A DNA stretch of 64,000 bases from Diphasiastrum complanatum (GCA_029204225.1 CM055112.1:30592203-30656202); one strand, 5' to 3'; numbered from the stretch's first letter, positions 12,114-22,796 are shown. Notes: generated by a model from the letters alone, not told the origin. Made by a program: numbers and translations.

Positions 12114-12536
12114 TGTTAGAACTCAAACGAGTTAGTAGTAACAAGTTTGTTTCATAGTCCTAATTTATCATATTATGCCATTTTGTATATTATGACTACC
12201 ACCGACGACTTGTGTTGGTGAGTTAAGAGTATGTATAGAGGCCAATGTAGCCCATGTGCACCGAGTACCTAACCATTAAGAAAAGCCATAAGAATTAGAG
12301 TAGTGGTTAGATAGATAAGTTCGAATTTATTACGGTCATGGACCCAAATTTTCCATTGTACTTAATCACCAATTTTGAATGAGAGAGTAGGTTAGTTGTA
12401 ACGGCATACTTTGGTGTTCTTTGCTCCTCCTCCTTCTTGTGAGTGTGTTGTGAGTGTGTTGCTTCCGCTGGTTTGGAATCTGTGTTTGCAGGTGGTGACT
12501 ATCAAGGTGTGGATCGTCCCTCCTGGGGTTCCAACA
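12114..12536 (+). mobile_element. Copia 5' LTR, 423 bp
   Basis: It begins TGTTAGAAC and ends GTTCCAACA, a good terminal inverted repeat with TG...CA ends. Three bases later comes the primer site TGGTATCAGAG (12540-12550). The LTR belongs to the copia whose gag starts at 13407. No matching 3' LTR is found downstream of the RT/RNase H at 20.3 kb. Confidence 0.8.
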
Positions 12537-12539
12537 GAA

Positions 12540-12550
12540 TGGTATCAGAG
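12540..12550 (+). other. Copia primer-binding site
   Basis: TGGTATCAGAG lies immediately after the LTR and is complementary to initiator tRNA-Met. Confidence 0.85.
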
Positions 12551-13406
12551 CTATGTTAGCTCAATGGGAGAGGAAAGTCAATTTTTGGAGAAGCTGGAAT
12601 TTGGTGGTTTGAAGGCTTCCATCAGCTTCAAAGGTGCTGATCCGATTCCATAGACTATCGACACGCCTCAATCGGACACCGTATGCAAAAGTTACAAATT
12701 TTGAGAGCCCATATCTGTGCCTGTTGCTCATTCTTGAGCTTTCTTTGGTGTTTTTTGGTGTAAAACTCACCAAAAGTTTTGGCAAATCTATTTTTTGGCT
12801 GTTTAAGTCAATTCTCAACCAAATCAAGGTGAGACTACTCTTGAAGTTGGGGTTTTGGGCATCAATGAAGCTGTCCATAACTTCATATCAAGCCCACAGG
12901 CTGTCTAGGAGCTCAACAGAATCTGGAAACTCCTTATTTTGGTAGCAAGGCTGTGCTAAAACTAGCTATAATTGTTCCCGCTTAATCTGGCAACATTTTG
13001 GGCCAAGTTTTTTGTTGTAGACTACTTGATGTAGGGCGCCCAAGCCTGTAAGAGGCCATTTCCAGCCGCAGTCATAAATAGGAGAATGATCAGCACATGT
13101 ATCTTGGAGATGGGCGCCCTCCTGCTTGTGGGCTCCTACGCTTTGTTCGGGCAGCTAGTTGAAATTTGAACATAGTGTATGAAGGTGTCTTCTTCCATAC
13201 ACAAGTGGGTTCTGGTTCATAGGCAAAATCTAGGCCATTAGGTCATTGATTAGTTGATCTCAGCCACTCTTTCCACAAGTAATCCAGTCCATCGATTTCC
13301 AAGGGCCCAAATCATGTGGTAAATTGCAGTTTGAAGGGCTTTGAAGAAAGTGTGAACTGTGGGGCACTTCATGTGAAGTATATTTAGTGCACTTCACGTC
13401 TACTCA
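12551..13406 (+). other. Copia leader between primer site and gag
   Basis: This untranslated leader of about 860 bp has no convincing ORF on either strand. Frames at 12561-12945 have no motif. Confidence 0.6.
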
Positions 13407-14400
13407 ATGGTAGACAAAGATTTGGCATTGTTATTGCCATATGCAAGCAAGTTGAATGGAAAGAATTATCCAGTGTGGAAGTTCAAGATGAAAAATCACT
13501 TAATGACGAGGGATTCATGGCAACTAGTGAAAGGTGAAGAAAGTAGGCCAAACATGATTGTCGAACCTTCTGAAGCAGGCAAAAGGAACATTGAAGAGAT
13601 TGAAAGGTTACAATTGAATCATGACAAGCGAGCGACAAGAGCTCTAGGAATGATTAACATGTCAGTTGCAGACCATATCATTCCGCATATTGCATCGGCC
13701 TATACTACACCCATAGAGGCTTGGAATATCTTGAAGACACTCTTTGAGTCAATGAACAATGCAAGAGTCATAATGTTGAAGCAAAATCTCATGACTATCA
13801 GGATGGGTGACCATGAAGGAGAGTTGCAACATTCATTACGAGGATAAAGGAGCTAAAGGAAGAAATAGCTGCTATTGGTGAAACCGTTTCAGAAACTGAT
13901 TTGCTCACCATAGTGATGAGTGCCTTGCCTATATCATATAAGCATTTGGTGACTTCGGTGATGATGAGAGAAAAATCACCTACGTTTGAAGAATTTTGTT
14001 CATACTTGTTGCAGGAAGAGTTATTGCGAAAACCTCATTCCAAGGGGTCTAATGAAGCACTTGTGACTTCATTAATTAGAGGAAGAGGTAGAGGCCAAAA
14101 TCATCAACTTGGTAGAGGCCACAACAACAACAACAACAACAACAATCAATGACAACAAAATCAACCGAGGCAAGAGCAAGCAATGAATACTAGCACTTCT
14201 AAGGGCGGTGACATAAGAAGAAGAATGCCACTTGCTATTATTGTGGAAAATTTGGACACATTTCAAGTGAGTGTCGAATTAAGCAAGCCACTGTTGCTGC
14301 AAGAGGAAGGGGGAGAGGTAGAAGCTTTGGCGGAGGTCGAGATAGGCCAAGGAACAACACTAACTATGTGGAAGAGGAAGAGCCAAAGACTCAAGAAGGT
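13407..14400 (+). pseudogene. Copia gag with CCHC zinc knuckle
   Basis: ATG13407 opens a Gag with YASKLNGKNYPVWKFKMKNH, then the UBN2-type helical domain (LQLNHDKRATRALGMI..., EAWNILKTLFES). A frameshift near 13840 moves to a second frame (DLLTIVMSALPISYKHLV, then LLQEELLR), followed by an Arg/Gly-rich stretch, an (AAC)n Asn run near 14120 and a stop at 14150. In another frame a CX2CX4HX4C knuckle, CYYCGKFGHISSEC, is readable at about 14235-14276. Similarity stops near 14400, where copy A of the HPSS module begins. Protease and integrase are absent here. Confidence 0.88.
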
Positions 14401-14486
14401 ATATTACAAATTTGGTTATTTATTTTCATACTGATTCAAATACATTTTGTTTTAGAGTCTGTTGTTCATCTTCTTTTAGCTTCGCA

Positions 14487-15665
14487 ATGGCTTCCGGAAG
14501 CCGTAGACCACGAAGCAATATTGTCTCAGTTTCTGTTAATGAAAAAGACTCTGATGGCTCTTGGATACCACGTATCTATAGAAAATTTCACTAGGTTCTC
14601 ATGCATCCCTCATCAAGAGGTGTTTTTGGTAAAAAGAGAAAATCAAATATGGATTATAGGAATTTTTGGAAAGGTAGAATTTCAGACTTTAAAGTTTCAC
14701 CCGGTGGTCGATCCATTTCAGAGGTCTTGATTCAACATGTCTACATGCATAAGGAAATTAGAGTGGAAGGCGTAAGTTGTAATGACAGACTCAAATGCAA
14801 TTGTAAGTTTTTAAGAATTGTTTGCTTTGAGCTTAGACGTGTATCTGAGTATTTAAATGACATAGTTTTATGGATTTGTGCAAATTTGTATCCATCAAGC
14901 ATAATCGAATGGCAACCTATACAATCCCTTGTCAGCATCATGGACGTTATTCATTCTGATATTGGTCTTCTGCAATACAAGAACCGCTCCACGAGATCAC
15001 TTTTGAATTCTTGTATTTTCTTCTATGATTCATTTTACACACCATCCAGTTTAGGTGGAAAATTAGAGGCGATATCATTACCCTCTTTCTCAAGCGAAGA
15101 ATGGATTCCTCCAGATTCCACCATAGTAGAGAGCTTCCGATCAAGGTTTTTTTATGGACATTCAAAACTGTATGAAATGTAGCATAGGCTTAAAAAACAA
15201 TAGATTGCACTGGTTTCTGTCTTTTGCAATATTTGTAGATTTTTTTGTTGAATGTAATATTCGTAGAACAGTGACAATGTTTATTTGTAGTGATTTAACA
15301 GACAATATGTTATCAAGCCTCCTTGATGATCATTGGGATAAAAAGAGTAATGGCAATATCGAGTGCATAGTTAATAGATCATTAATGAAATTTAGATATC
15401 TTATAGAAAAACAAGTGCTTTCTTTAACATTTTATTATAGAAGATGGTCCAAAGCTGGCAATGGATAGAAAGCATTGGATCAGGATTTTACAGTGAATCA
15501 TCAAGATCAAATAGAAATCCAGGTGAGGCAAAATAATTCTACTCTTACAACAATTGAGGTGGAAGAAGATTGGACACTCGATCACATTCGATCAGAGCTT
15601 ACATTGCTGCAATATGATATTCCTAAACACTTCTATTTTTGAGTCAACGAGAGATTGGTAGGTGT
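14487..15665 (+). pseudogene. HPSS protein gene, copy A (conserved, unknown function)
   Basis: I do not recognise this family. ATG14487 starts MASGSRRPRSNIVSVSVNEK, and an in-frame TAG at 14592 interrupts it just before the motif MHPSSRGVFGKKRK. The frame continues with GGRSISEVLIQHVYMHKEIR and KCNC up to a splice donor GTAAGT near 14802. Exon 2 starts near 14887 (YPSSIIEWQP, DVIHSDIGLLQY). A +1 slip in a T run near 15147 shifts frame, then FAIFVDFFVECNIRRT, LTFYYRRW and VEVEEDWTLDHIRSELTLLQ follow, ending at FRVNERLV and a second donor near 15660. Copies B (38267-39640) and C (44422-43226) match along the whole length. The C-terminal F-x-F-x-x-N-G/E-x-L-V block occurs in assorted plant proteins but gives no function. 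Confidence 0.75.
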
Positions 15666-15727
15666 ATGTGTATTTATTTCTGTACACATTTGAAATGACT
15701 TTCAATGATTTTATTTAAACATCTTTC

Positions 15728-16890
15728 AGTGTTTTCGGACACCTTCATGCTTGTAGGGCCTTGCGCATGATAGTAAAATTTCCAACATTTCATGCTGATA
15801 CTGATGAATCGTATTTGTTGATACCTCAGGACATTGGAACTATAAGATAAAATATCGAGTGTATGTATGTATTAGCTAATGTTTCAAGAAATATAAATTC
15901 ACAAAATTAACAATATATCATCAGGATACTGGAACTTTGAAGAAAATACCTCACGGATACTAGCATCTGGAGGTTGCACCATATACCAATCCAAGAACAA
16001 TTTAACATTCTAGATTGAATACCATCCGCAGCTGAAAGCATCGTCTTGTTGTGAAGACCGAGAAATCACAGCGAAAATTGTCAAATTATAATTCAATATA
16101 ATTCTAAACTCCATGCCATCATGCAAATAAAATACATAAAAAGATTTTTTTTACCTTTGCATCAACAATCTCTATGTTGGTACTTACAATCAGCCCATCC
16201 GGCCTGGACAATAGCTCCACCATCCTCTTGTACTTAACCATGGAATGGGTGGCATGCAAAGAATTCATTGTCATGCACACAGGTGTGCAGCTTTCAGTCG
16301 AATCCACTATCATGGATATGATGTGGACACTCCAATGTTTGTTGCCAGAAAATGACAAGCAATGAATTACTAGAATCTATAAGAGTTTCCAAAAGACAAA
16401 TCTTATAGAAAAAAAATATTACAAGAAGAAACTATCTTATTTTGAACAATATGGGATGATGAACATTGATGCCTCCTTGCTAGTGTGCCTAAAGAGCCTT
16501 TTGCCTTTCCTCTCTTTATTCAACAGATGCTCAAAAAATGGAGATACAACAAAAATATCCTTCGTGACTGTATATGTATATTTATGTACATAGTATGCAC
16601 AAGCGGATTCAACTATTGTGTCTAAGGTATGTGAGGTCTTCTCTTTTAGCTCCCTACAATGTGGGTCTTTGATATGCATTGCAAAATTAATATCGTCTAT
16701 ACAAAACATAGACTCTCCTCCGAGATCATCTATTTTCTTGGCTATATACAAGTCAAAATCAATGTACCTCTCAGAATAAAAAAATGTGTCTTTAGGTTCA
16801 TTAGGAAGTCTGATGTGCAATTCTTTATCAGTTGCATCAACATAAGAAACAATCATTAGAGGAGTTTTGAGCTCCAAAAAGACCCTTTAA
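15728..16890 (-). pseudogene. Ulp1-type (C48) cysteine protease, copy A
   Basis: Read on the minus strand. The exon at 16890-16437 carries VFLELKTPLMIVSYVDATDK, then SPFFEHLL, KGKRLFRHTSKEASMFIIPY. After an intron comes NKHWSVHIISMI (catalytic His at 16337-16335) and MTMNSLHATH, where Asn takes the acidic position. After a second intron comes QQDDAFSCGWYSI with the catalytic Cys at 16030-16028. A stop follows at once, then NVKLFLDWYMV. The last exon, FQCPEVSTNT...EMLEILLSCARP, ends at TGA near 15728. This His-(Asn)-Gln-Cys order is that of SUMO proteases. The gene runs tail to tail with HPSS and its last exon lies within about 65 bp of the HPSS end. Ulp1 domains are common passengers of plant MULE and CACTA elements. 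A TAG within the protease core makes this copy inactive as read. Confidence 0.82.
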
Positions 16891-16954
16891 GAATTCGTGC
16901 AAGATGTAGTTTATATTATTAAAATATTATAACACTAATGTTATAAGGTTAGGA

Positions 16955-17369
16955 GAGGACTCTCAACGAATGGAATTGCGAACGTACTAGCCAGATCTTT
17001 TCTAATGGGAGGAGGTGAGGATGAAGAGCTGGGAGACCTAGGCTTGGGTTGCGAACGCTTGGGCTATGCTTGCTTTCTCTTTTTTTGGGGTGGGACAGGC
17101 CCCCTTTCAAGAGGAACTTGCCTCTATGTGAAGCCAGACTTAAAAATGTTGTCATAGGTGTTTTGAAGCCTTGTGACAAGAAGCATGTCCTTGGGCATTA
17201 GTGTCACCCTCTTGCCATGAATGGAGCACAACATCGAATCCTCGAACAATTTTGTCTGGAAGTCCTCGTATGCAGTATGGAGTGCCTCCAATGCAATGAT
17301 ATTCCACCTCACTGCATAGGGCAGATGGGTGGTGCAAGTCGTATGGAAGCAATCAAACGTGAAAGCAAA
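16955..17369 (-). pseudogene. Divergent histone H3 fold segment with NLS-like tail, upstream of the Ulp1 exons
   Basis: On the minus strand the frame is open from 17369 to a TAG at 17126-17124. It reads THLPYAVRWNIIALEALHTA, then KLFEDSMLCSIH and GKRVTLMPKDMLLVTRLQ. Aligned by eye to canonical H3 from Arg83 on, about half of 48 residues match without a gap, including LFED, LC-IH-KRVT-MPKD and the final Leu-x-x-Arg. This covers helix 2, loop 2 and helix 3. Helix 1 is not recognisable and the basic H3 tail is absent. Past the TAG the same frame continues PPQKKRKQA, a second TAG, then PKRSQPKPRSPSSSSSPPPI, a likely nuclear localisation tail, up to about 16955. The first exon of the Ulp1 segment follows after about 65 bp. 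No in-frame ATG is present, so the start is missing or lies in an unseen exon. It may be the N-terminal part of the Ulp1 gene. Confidence 0.72.
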
Positions 17370-17402
17370 TTATGCGAAAACCTATACAATCCCCGGGAAT
17401 GG

Positions 17403-17875
17403 ACTTATATAGGGAAAAAAAAGTTGGCACGTGTGAATACTAGCGACACATGGCCCAATCAATAACTGACATGTGGAACCACACGTCTGTATACGCACGT
17501 GTGAAACTGCACGTCTGAATCAGCATGTGTGGGATCCCACATGGGAACACGTGGCCGAATGGATCAACGACATGTGTTCTTGCATGTATAAGCTCACACG
17601 TGTGGTCATGTGGCCCAATCAGTACCTGACGTGTGGGACCACACGTCTGTATCCACACGTGTAATACTTGCCCGTGTGGCCACGTGGTCAAATGGTTTGG
17701 TGACGTGTGTTCTAGCATGTATTAGCTCACACGTGTGGGCACGTGGCCGAATGGTAGATTGACGCGTATTGTAGCACGTGTGCATGTGTGGACATCAATA
17801 TTATATGCCATAGATTTGATCTATTGTTGGATTGACACGTGTACGGCTTGGATTTTATTGGTTTTTGCTATATAA
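17403..17875. promoter_or_regulatory. Divergent promoter with ten G-boxes, copy A
   Basis: Two opposed TATA boxes flank this region: CTATATAAG on the minus strand (about 17405-17413), driving the H3-like/Ulp1 gene, and CTATATAAAT on the plus strand (about 17868-17877). Between them are ten perfect CACGTG words, at 17428, 17496, 17548, 17597, 17656, 17681, 17730, 17740, 17775 and 17836. Many near variants such as ACACGTCTG and CATGTGTGG also occur, often in phrases like CACGTGGCCGAATGG. G-boxes bind plant bZIP and bHLH factors. Copy C has the same layout at 42674-42951. Confidence 0.72.
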
Positions 17876-17959
17876 ATGTTGTTTGATCAGTTAAAACCTT
17901 TCGCTAAGTTTTGGATTTTCACTCCCTATAGCTCTTGGTGTGTCAACACTACTATTTCT

Positions 17960-18275
17960 TTGTAGTATCTGAAGAAACAAAATGTTTCCAACTACAACGC
18001 CTTGCTAGCTTTCAGCCCTCAGCCTGACGAAGACATTCGCGGACTCGAAGATTGGAGACATGAAGCACGAAAGGTTTCGTGAACATGAAAGACAAAGGAG
18101 ACGAAGAAGAACGATTTGCGAACAGAAAAGATCCACGAACGAGATTCATTTGCAGTCTAGTACGAGAGAAAGGCATACGAGCAAAACGAAATCCGTTTTG
18201 CCCTCACGCTCCAAAGTGTACCAGCTAAGATCATGCAAGTACCCAGAAGTACATATATCTGATCTAATGGTATGA
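17960..18275 (+). pseudogene. Basic Arg-rich ORF downstream of the copy A promoter
   Basis: Two overlapping frames follow the plus-strand TATA. The first reads YNALLAFSPQPDEDIRGLED and stops near 18090. The second runs 18060-18275 and is very basic (HERQRRRRRTICEQKRS). A single frameshift could join them. There is no recognisable family. It sits where copy C has a Ser/Thr-rich ORF, but I see no sequence match between the two products. Confidence 0.35.
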
Positions 18276-18890
18276 CGTCAGCAAATACACTTTAGATCAT
18301 GGCTAATCTACCACTCTTGTAACTCCCTGACTAGTTGCTTAACCACTCTAATCTTAGATTTACATAGAGCGACCATACTTATTGGATGATACTTAATATA
18401 TAGATAAATACAATACACATACAGTGTAATGTAATAGTCTGATACTAGTAAGCAATCAAGACAATATACACAATACATGTCTGCCTGCACGTGAAGACAA
18501 TTATGTCTAGGATCAGAAGATCCAACTGTCCGCTAGTAAAGTGAGACAATTACTCGTGAGAGAACTGTGTTTCTCTCACGCCAATGCACTGCGTGGGTAT
18601 GCACGTAGTTCTCAAAGAATCAGAGAAAAGAAATCAATAGATGATATTGTAGCCTTCGCGCGCACATCAATTCGTGTTGTGTCTGATTTCGAATGAAATG
18701 TTTCTGCTGTCACAGTCTTCGGAAACTAATCCATCCACTACTTCGACGACCATTGTTGCTGGTCATGATCTACATTTTGTTGCACTTATTGAAGCTGATA
18801 AGCGTGATTTGCTAGGTAAATCTGGTTTTATCTGAATGAGATTTTTATTCAGGTATAGTTATTTTGTTTTTCAAGACATGTAACCTTTGC
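18276..18890. other. Unassigned sequence at the right side of copy A
   Basis: No motif-bearing frame is visible. A small frame near 18720-18830 (ETNPSTTSTTIVAGHDLH) is suggestive of coding but is not recognised. The right boundary of the module probably lies here. Confidence 0.4.
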
Positions 18891-18908
18891 TCGTATTTTA
18901 CAGGCTAC

Positions 18909-20272
18909 TGTGGGGGTGGATGCCTTTGCAACAAGGTAGGGACAAAGCAAGGCTTGTAGTGAAGGGTTATGCACAAAGCAACGGTATTGACTACGAAGAC
19001 ACCTTTGCTCTTGTGGCTAAGTGGAATACACTTCGCATGGTGGTTGCTTTGGCGGCACTATTTGGATGGAATCTACACCAGATGGACGTAAAGTCCGCAT
19101 TTCTGAATGGTAAGCTTGAAGAAGAAGTGTACATGGAACAACCTAGTGGCTTTGTGATACATGGCATGGAAGACAAAGCATGCAAGTTAAAGAAAGCCTT
19201 ATATGGATTGAAGCAAGCACCACGTGCCTGGTATAGCCACTTTGATGAGCATCTCCTATCCAGAGGTTTGACATGCACTTCTTCAGATTTCAATCTTTAT
19301 TACTTTGCTCATGACTCTAGTATCACACTGATTTTGTTGTACGTAGACGACCTCATAATCATAGGAAATGATGATGGTCTGATTGGTGCAATCAAGAAGG
19401 CCTTATCTTCTAGTTTTGATATGACTGATCTTGGCTTGATGCACTACTGTTTGGGAGTGGAAGTATGGCAAGGTTGCAATAGCATCACACTAACACAAAC
19501 AAAGTACGTGAATGAAGTTTTGAAGCATTCAAAATGTGCGATAGCAAGCCCATATCTACACCTATGGAGTTTGGTAAGAAACTATCTGACCAGGATGAGA
19601 GTGCACTAGTTGATGCTGTATTTCGTCAATTAGTTGGTTCACTGATTTATCTCACAACTACTGGTCCTGACATAAGTTATGTTGTAAGCATTGTAAGTCT
19701 ATTCATGGCTACTCCTAGAGAGATTCACTGGAAAGCAGCGAAGATAATTCTTTGTTATGGAAAAGGCATATTAACCCATGGATTGTTATATGAGAGACAA
19801 CATACTTTACCAGTTTTATAGAGCTTTGTTGATTTAGATTGGGCAGGCTGTATTGATGACAAGAGATCTACCACAGGTTACGTATTTCATGTTGGTAATG
19901 GTGTATGCTCTTGGTCAAGCAAGAAACAAGACACAGTTGCTCTTTCTACTACAGAAGCAAAATACAAAGCATTATGTTCAACTATGCAAGAAGCAGTTTA
20001 GCTAAGAAGAATGTTAGAAGACATTGGAATTTTGCAGAATAAGCCTACAATAATCACATGTGATAGCCAGAGCGCTATACAGCTAGCTAAAAATCCTGTA
20101 TTTCATGCACACACGAAGCATGTAGAGACTAGAGAAATTGTTATCTAATGAAATAGATGTAGTGCATTGTAAGACAGAGAATCAGTTAGCTTATATACTC
20201 ACTAAAGCTTTAAGTGCTGATAAATTTGAGTTTTTTAGAGAAAAGCTCTTTGTAAGAAAGATAAACTAGGGC
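18909..20272 (+). pseudogene. Copia reverse transcriptase and RNase H
   Basis: RT begins at DKARLVVKGYAQSNGIDYED, followed by HQMDVKSAFLNGKLEEEVYM, KALYGLKQAPRAWY and the catalytic LLYVDDLIIIGND. LGLMHYCLGVEVW and QTKYVNEVL follow. A frameshift near 19535 leads to GSLIYLTTTGPDISYVVSIV, then RNase H with SFVDLDWAGCIDDKRSTTGY, STTEAKYKAL and a TAG near 20000, ITCDSQSAIQLAKNP, HTKHVETR. It ends at KLFVRKIN* with a polypurine AAGGGAGA at about 20275. Protease and integrase are missing upstream, where copy A sits. It is probably, not certainly, the other half of the element whose gag is at 13407. Confidence 0.9.
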
Positions 20273-20282
20273 TTAAGGGAGA

Positions 20283-20960
20283 TTCAACAACTGAAGAATT
20301 TCATTGGCCTCATAAATTAGGAACATCAGCTATAATTGTCGAACCTTCAGATCTTCCTCGAGATAATGATTTCTTGCAGCTTGTGCAAAGTGAGGAACGT
20401 GAAATTTATGTGGGCTCAAGGAAGAATAGGCAAAGTGTAAAAGCTGCAAAATGAATTCCAAATTGGAAGCCTTGTTGCACTTCTAGCTTCAGAAAACAAT
20501 GAAGAACATTGGTTGCGCACAACTTCAACGAATGCTTTTTGGGAAGGTGCGAACTCAAAATGTTGCAAGTAGATCCAAAGGGCAAGAGAAAGAGATTGCC
20601 AAAAAATCAACCAAGAGTTGACGATTTAAATCTACAAGATGTAGATGTTTTGGCATTTAATTTTGAATTAACAATGACCAATCGTCTACAAAGTCAACAA
20701 TATCTATATTGAATGAACGACTTGGATTACTGAAAAAACCATCATCCTCCCTCGTCATCAACAGAGAAAAGCTGCTTTTTTTGTCAACATTAGACGCAAA
20801 TTTTGAGGAAGATATGCCAGTTGACTCTGATGAAGAAACAGGTCTTCCACTTCATCAACTGAAAACGAGAGTGTTGAGAATATGTCAAGTTCTGAATTGA
20901 GAGGCATCAATGAAAATTCCTTCGAAAATGTACTTTGAAAAAAAGAATGTGCAAATATAA
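20283..20960 (+). pseudogene. Unrecognised coding relic beside the CACTA fragment
   Basis: Consecutive plus-strand frames read VEPSDLPRDNDFLQLVQSEE, then, after a stop, ELKMLQVDPKGKRKRLPKNQ and DVDVLAFNFELTMTNRLQ. The last frame (20709-20900) reads NREKLLFLSTLDANFEEDMP. The acidic/basic mix and low stop density suggest old coding sequence, perhaps the second gene of the adjacent CACTA element, but I recognise no domain. Confidence 0.35.
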
Positions 20961-21189
20961 CTTTAAGTTGTTTTGTATTTCAATGGGATTTCAAGTTTCA
21001 AAAATCATTTGTTCTCTTGAATTATTATTTCATTTGTAATTATGATGGTTTTATGAAGTTTGCAACAAAAAACTTGTGGTTTTTTTATTTAAAATATGTA
21101 TTTTTTGGTTTTTTTTTTAAAAAAATACATGATTTTGGCCTAAAACTAGGACCATTAAAAAACACCAAAAAAAATTACTCTTTTTTAGG
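20961..21189. other. AT-rich spacer
   Basis: T-rich and A-rich runs lie between the coding relic and the minus-strand transposase. No structure is recognised. Confidence 0.5.
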
Positions 21190-22052
21190 TCAAAGTCCCA
21201 AAACAAATGTCATCGTGTTCAAATGCACTAAAAGATGAACTTGTATATCCAAAAAGGAAGTTGGAAAATCTCTTTCCAACAAACATACCATTTCGATCAT
21301 TTGGACTTTCATGGAATCCAATTCATTATTTTTTATTTCTTTTGAGAAAATCCACCTACCAGAATATTGATATAACACTAGGTTGTTTAGCACATAAAAA
21401 TATTGAAATAGCACATATTTATACAAGTGTTTAAAACGATATACAAACGTAATCATCGATGATAAATTGTAAAGCGTATTTTGTATGTCATCGTTGAAGA
21501 GACCTCGAATCGAAAGTGGAAGTATGAAGTGCAACGTCTTGTGCCAATCATGCGATTTCAATCCACTTAATTTACCATCTTTGGTAACTGATTTGCATAA
21601 AGAATGTGCATAGCCTGGTGGAATTCTCATTTGTTTTATGACATGTTTTACATGTGAGAGTTGCTCTTTTGTAAGAATCCATGGCACGCTAGGTAGAATT
21701 CATCTCCACCTTCAGTGTATTGAATCTAATAGGGTCTTTTCACGTCGGCTGCTTGTAAATCTTTAGGAGCTGCGGAGTTGTCTTTTATGCCAATGATGTG
21801 GTTCCATATTGATTCACCAACATTTTTGAATATGTGCAGAGGATCCAATAAATTATTTATCAATAAATTCCTCCAATATGGTAATTTATGAAAAATAGAC
21901 AACCGTTTTCTACTATCAATGGATTCATTCCATGAAAAATTAACATCATGATATTTAAGCCATTCACCATGCCATTTCACTACTCCCATGCGTGAGGGTG
22001 GTGGTGTAGTTAAAGGATTATTTCCTTGCCCCCCAAAAAATTGCTTATTCAA
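21190..22052 (-). pseudogene. CACTA (En/Spm) TNP2-type transposase fragment
   Basis: The minus strand reads DSRKRLSIFHKLPYWRNLL, then LLDPLHIFKNVGESIWNHII, the junction of the Transposase_21 (TNP2) region with DUF4218. After a gap it continues IPPGYAHSLCKSVTKDGKLS, GLKSHDWHKTLHFILPLSIR and LERDFPTSFLDIQVHLLVHL. The plus-strand relic at 47560-50245 has the same blocks in the same order. N- and C-terminal parts are missing and one intron-like gap (about 21370-21460) interrupts DUF4218. It is a truncated transposase gene. Confidence 0.85.
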
Positions 22053-22796
22053 ACTTCAAAAAGGATGTGATCAAGCGACAAGTATTTGCGATGATTTTCG
22101 TAGACCAGTTTTTTCAACATATTTGTACTATGACAACCCTCCAAAAGTGGTCCACAAATGTAACATGCGTTGTAACCCGATGTGGTTAAACCTGCATAGT
22201 TCATAAACCAAATGTGAGATAAGCTTAGTCAATGCACTCAAACACAAGCCCTCAAGGCTTGCCAACAGTTCATGGAGAAGAAGGCACAACCCACCCCCGT
22301 GGTGATTCCACCGCCACCTGTTTTTGACGCTGCACAGGCCAGTACAAGCCAGGACCAAAGCCAGCAAGCAGCAGGGGGGTTCAGTCAAGATCAAGGGTCC
22401 GAAGGCCAAGACCAAAGACCAACAGCAACGGGTGCTGAGATGCGAGATCAAGGCCAAGGCGCAAGTACCAGCCAAAGCCAAGAGGTTCGCGCACCATATC
22501 TGCCAGCCGGGCCTTCCGAAGACCAAAGTCCGGTGCATTATTATTTCAGCCGTCAATCCATTTCTGATGTGTCTTGATGTCTCTTATGTGAATCTTATTA
22601 CTGTGCTTGCAATAAAGGCTACATGAGTGTGCATAGATAACATACTCTGTATGTGTTGTTGTGAATCACAGTGCGTTCAGTATGACCGACGCAGGAGTAT
22701 TCGGAATTTAGCGAAACGGGAAAGGGCGGGCAGATTGCTTTGATGTCATTCGCTCAAAAAATGGCATCCAAAACTTGAGATGAATCTGGGGATTTT
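22053..22796 (+). other. Unassigned region with a Gln/Ser-rich frame
   Basis: A frame at 22272-22577 is rich in Gln, Ser and Asp (AQASTSQDQSQQAAGG) and low in complexity. A second frame over the same bases is Lys-rich. Neither has a known motif. It could be a transposon linker or chance. Confidence 0.3.

Larger units (their letters stand above)
14401..18890. mobile_element. Copy A of the HPSS-Ulp1 module (putative DNA transposon)
   Basis: This block lies between a copia gag and a copia RT. In order it holds the HPSS gene (+), a convergent gene with H3-like and Ulp1 segments (-), a divergent G-box promoter, and a basic ORF (+). Copies B and C repeat parts of the arrangement. Candidate edges are the loss of gag similarity near 14400 and the return of RT near 18890-18910. 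I could not see clear terminal inverted repeats or a target-site duplication, so the limits are approximate. Confidence 0.5.

Noticed and set aside
14112-14145. Poly-Asn run as a possible polyN protein feature
   Set aside because: It is an (AAC)n slippage tract inside the dead copia gag.
15725-15850. A second plus-strand exon of HPSS copy A after a TTTCAG acceptor (VFGHLHACRAL...)
   Set aside because: The minus strand of the same bases is the last Ulp1 exon, confirmed by its match to copy B, so the plus-strand reading is antisense.
17440-17718. Overlapping His/Thr/Val-rich frames on both strands
   Set aside because: They are produced by the repeated CACGTGTGG-type words of the G-box promoter.
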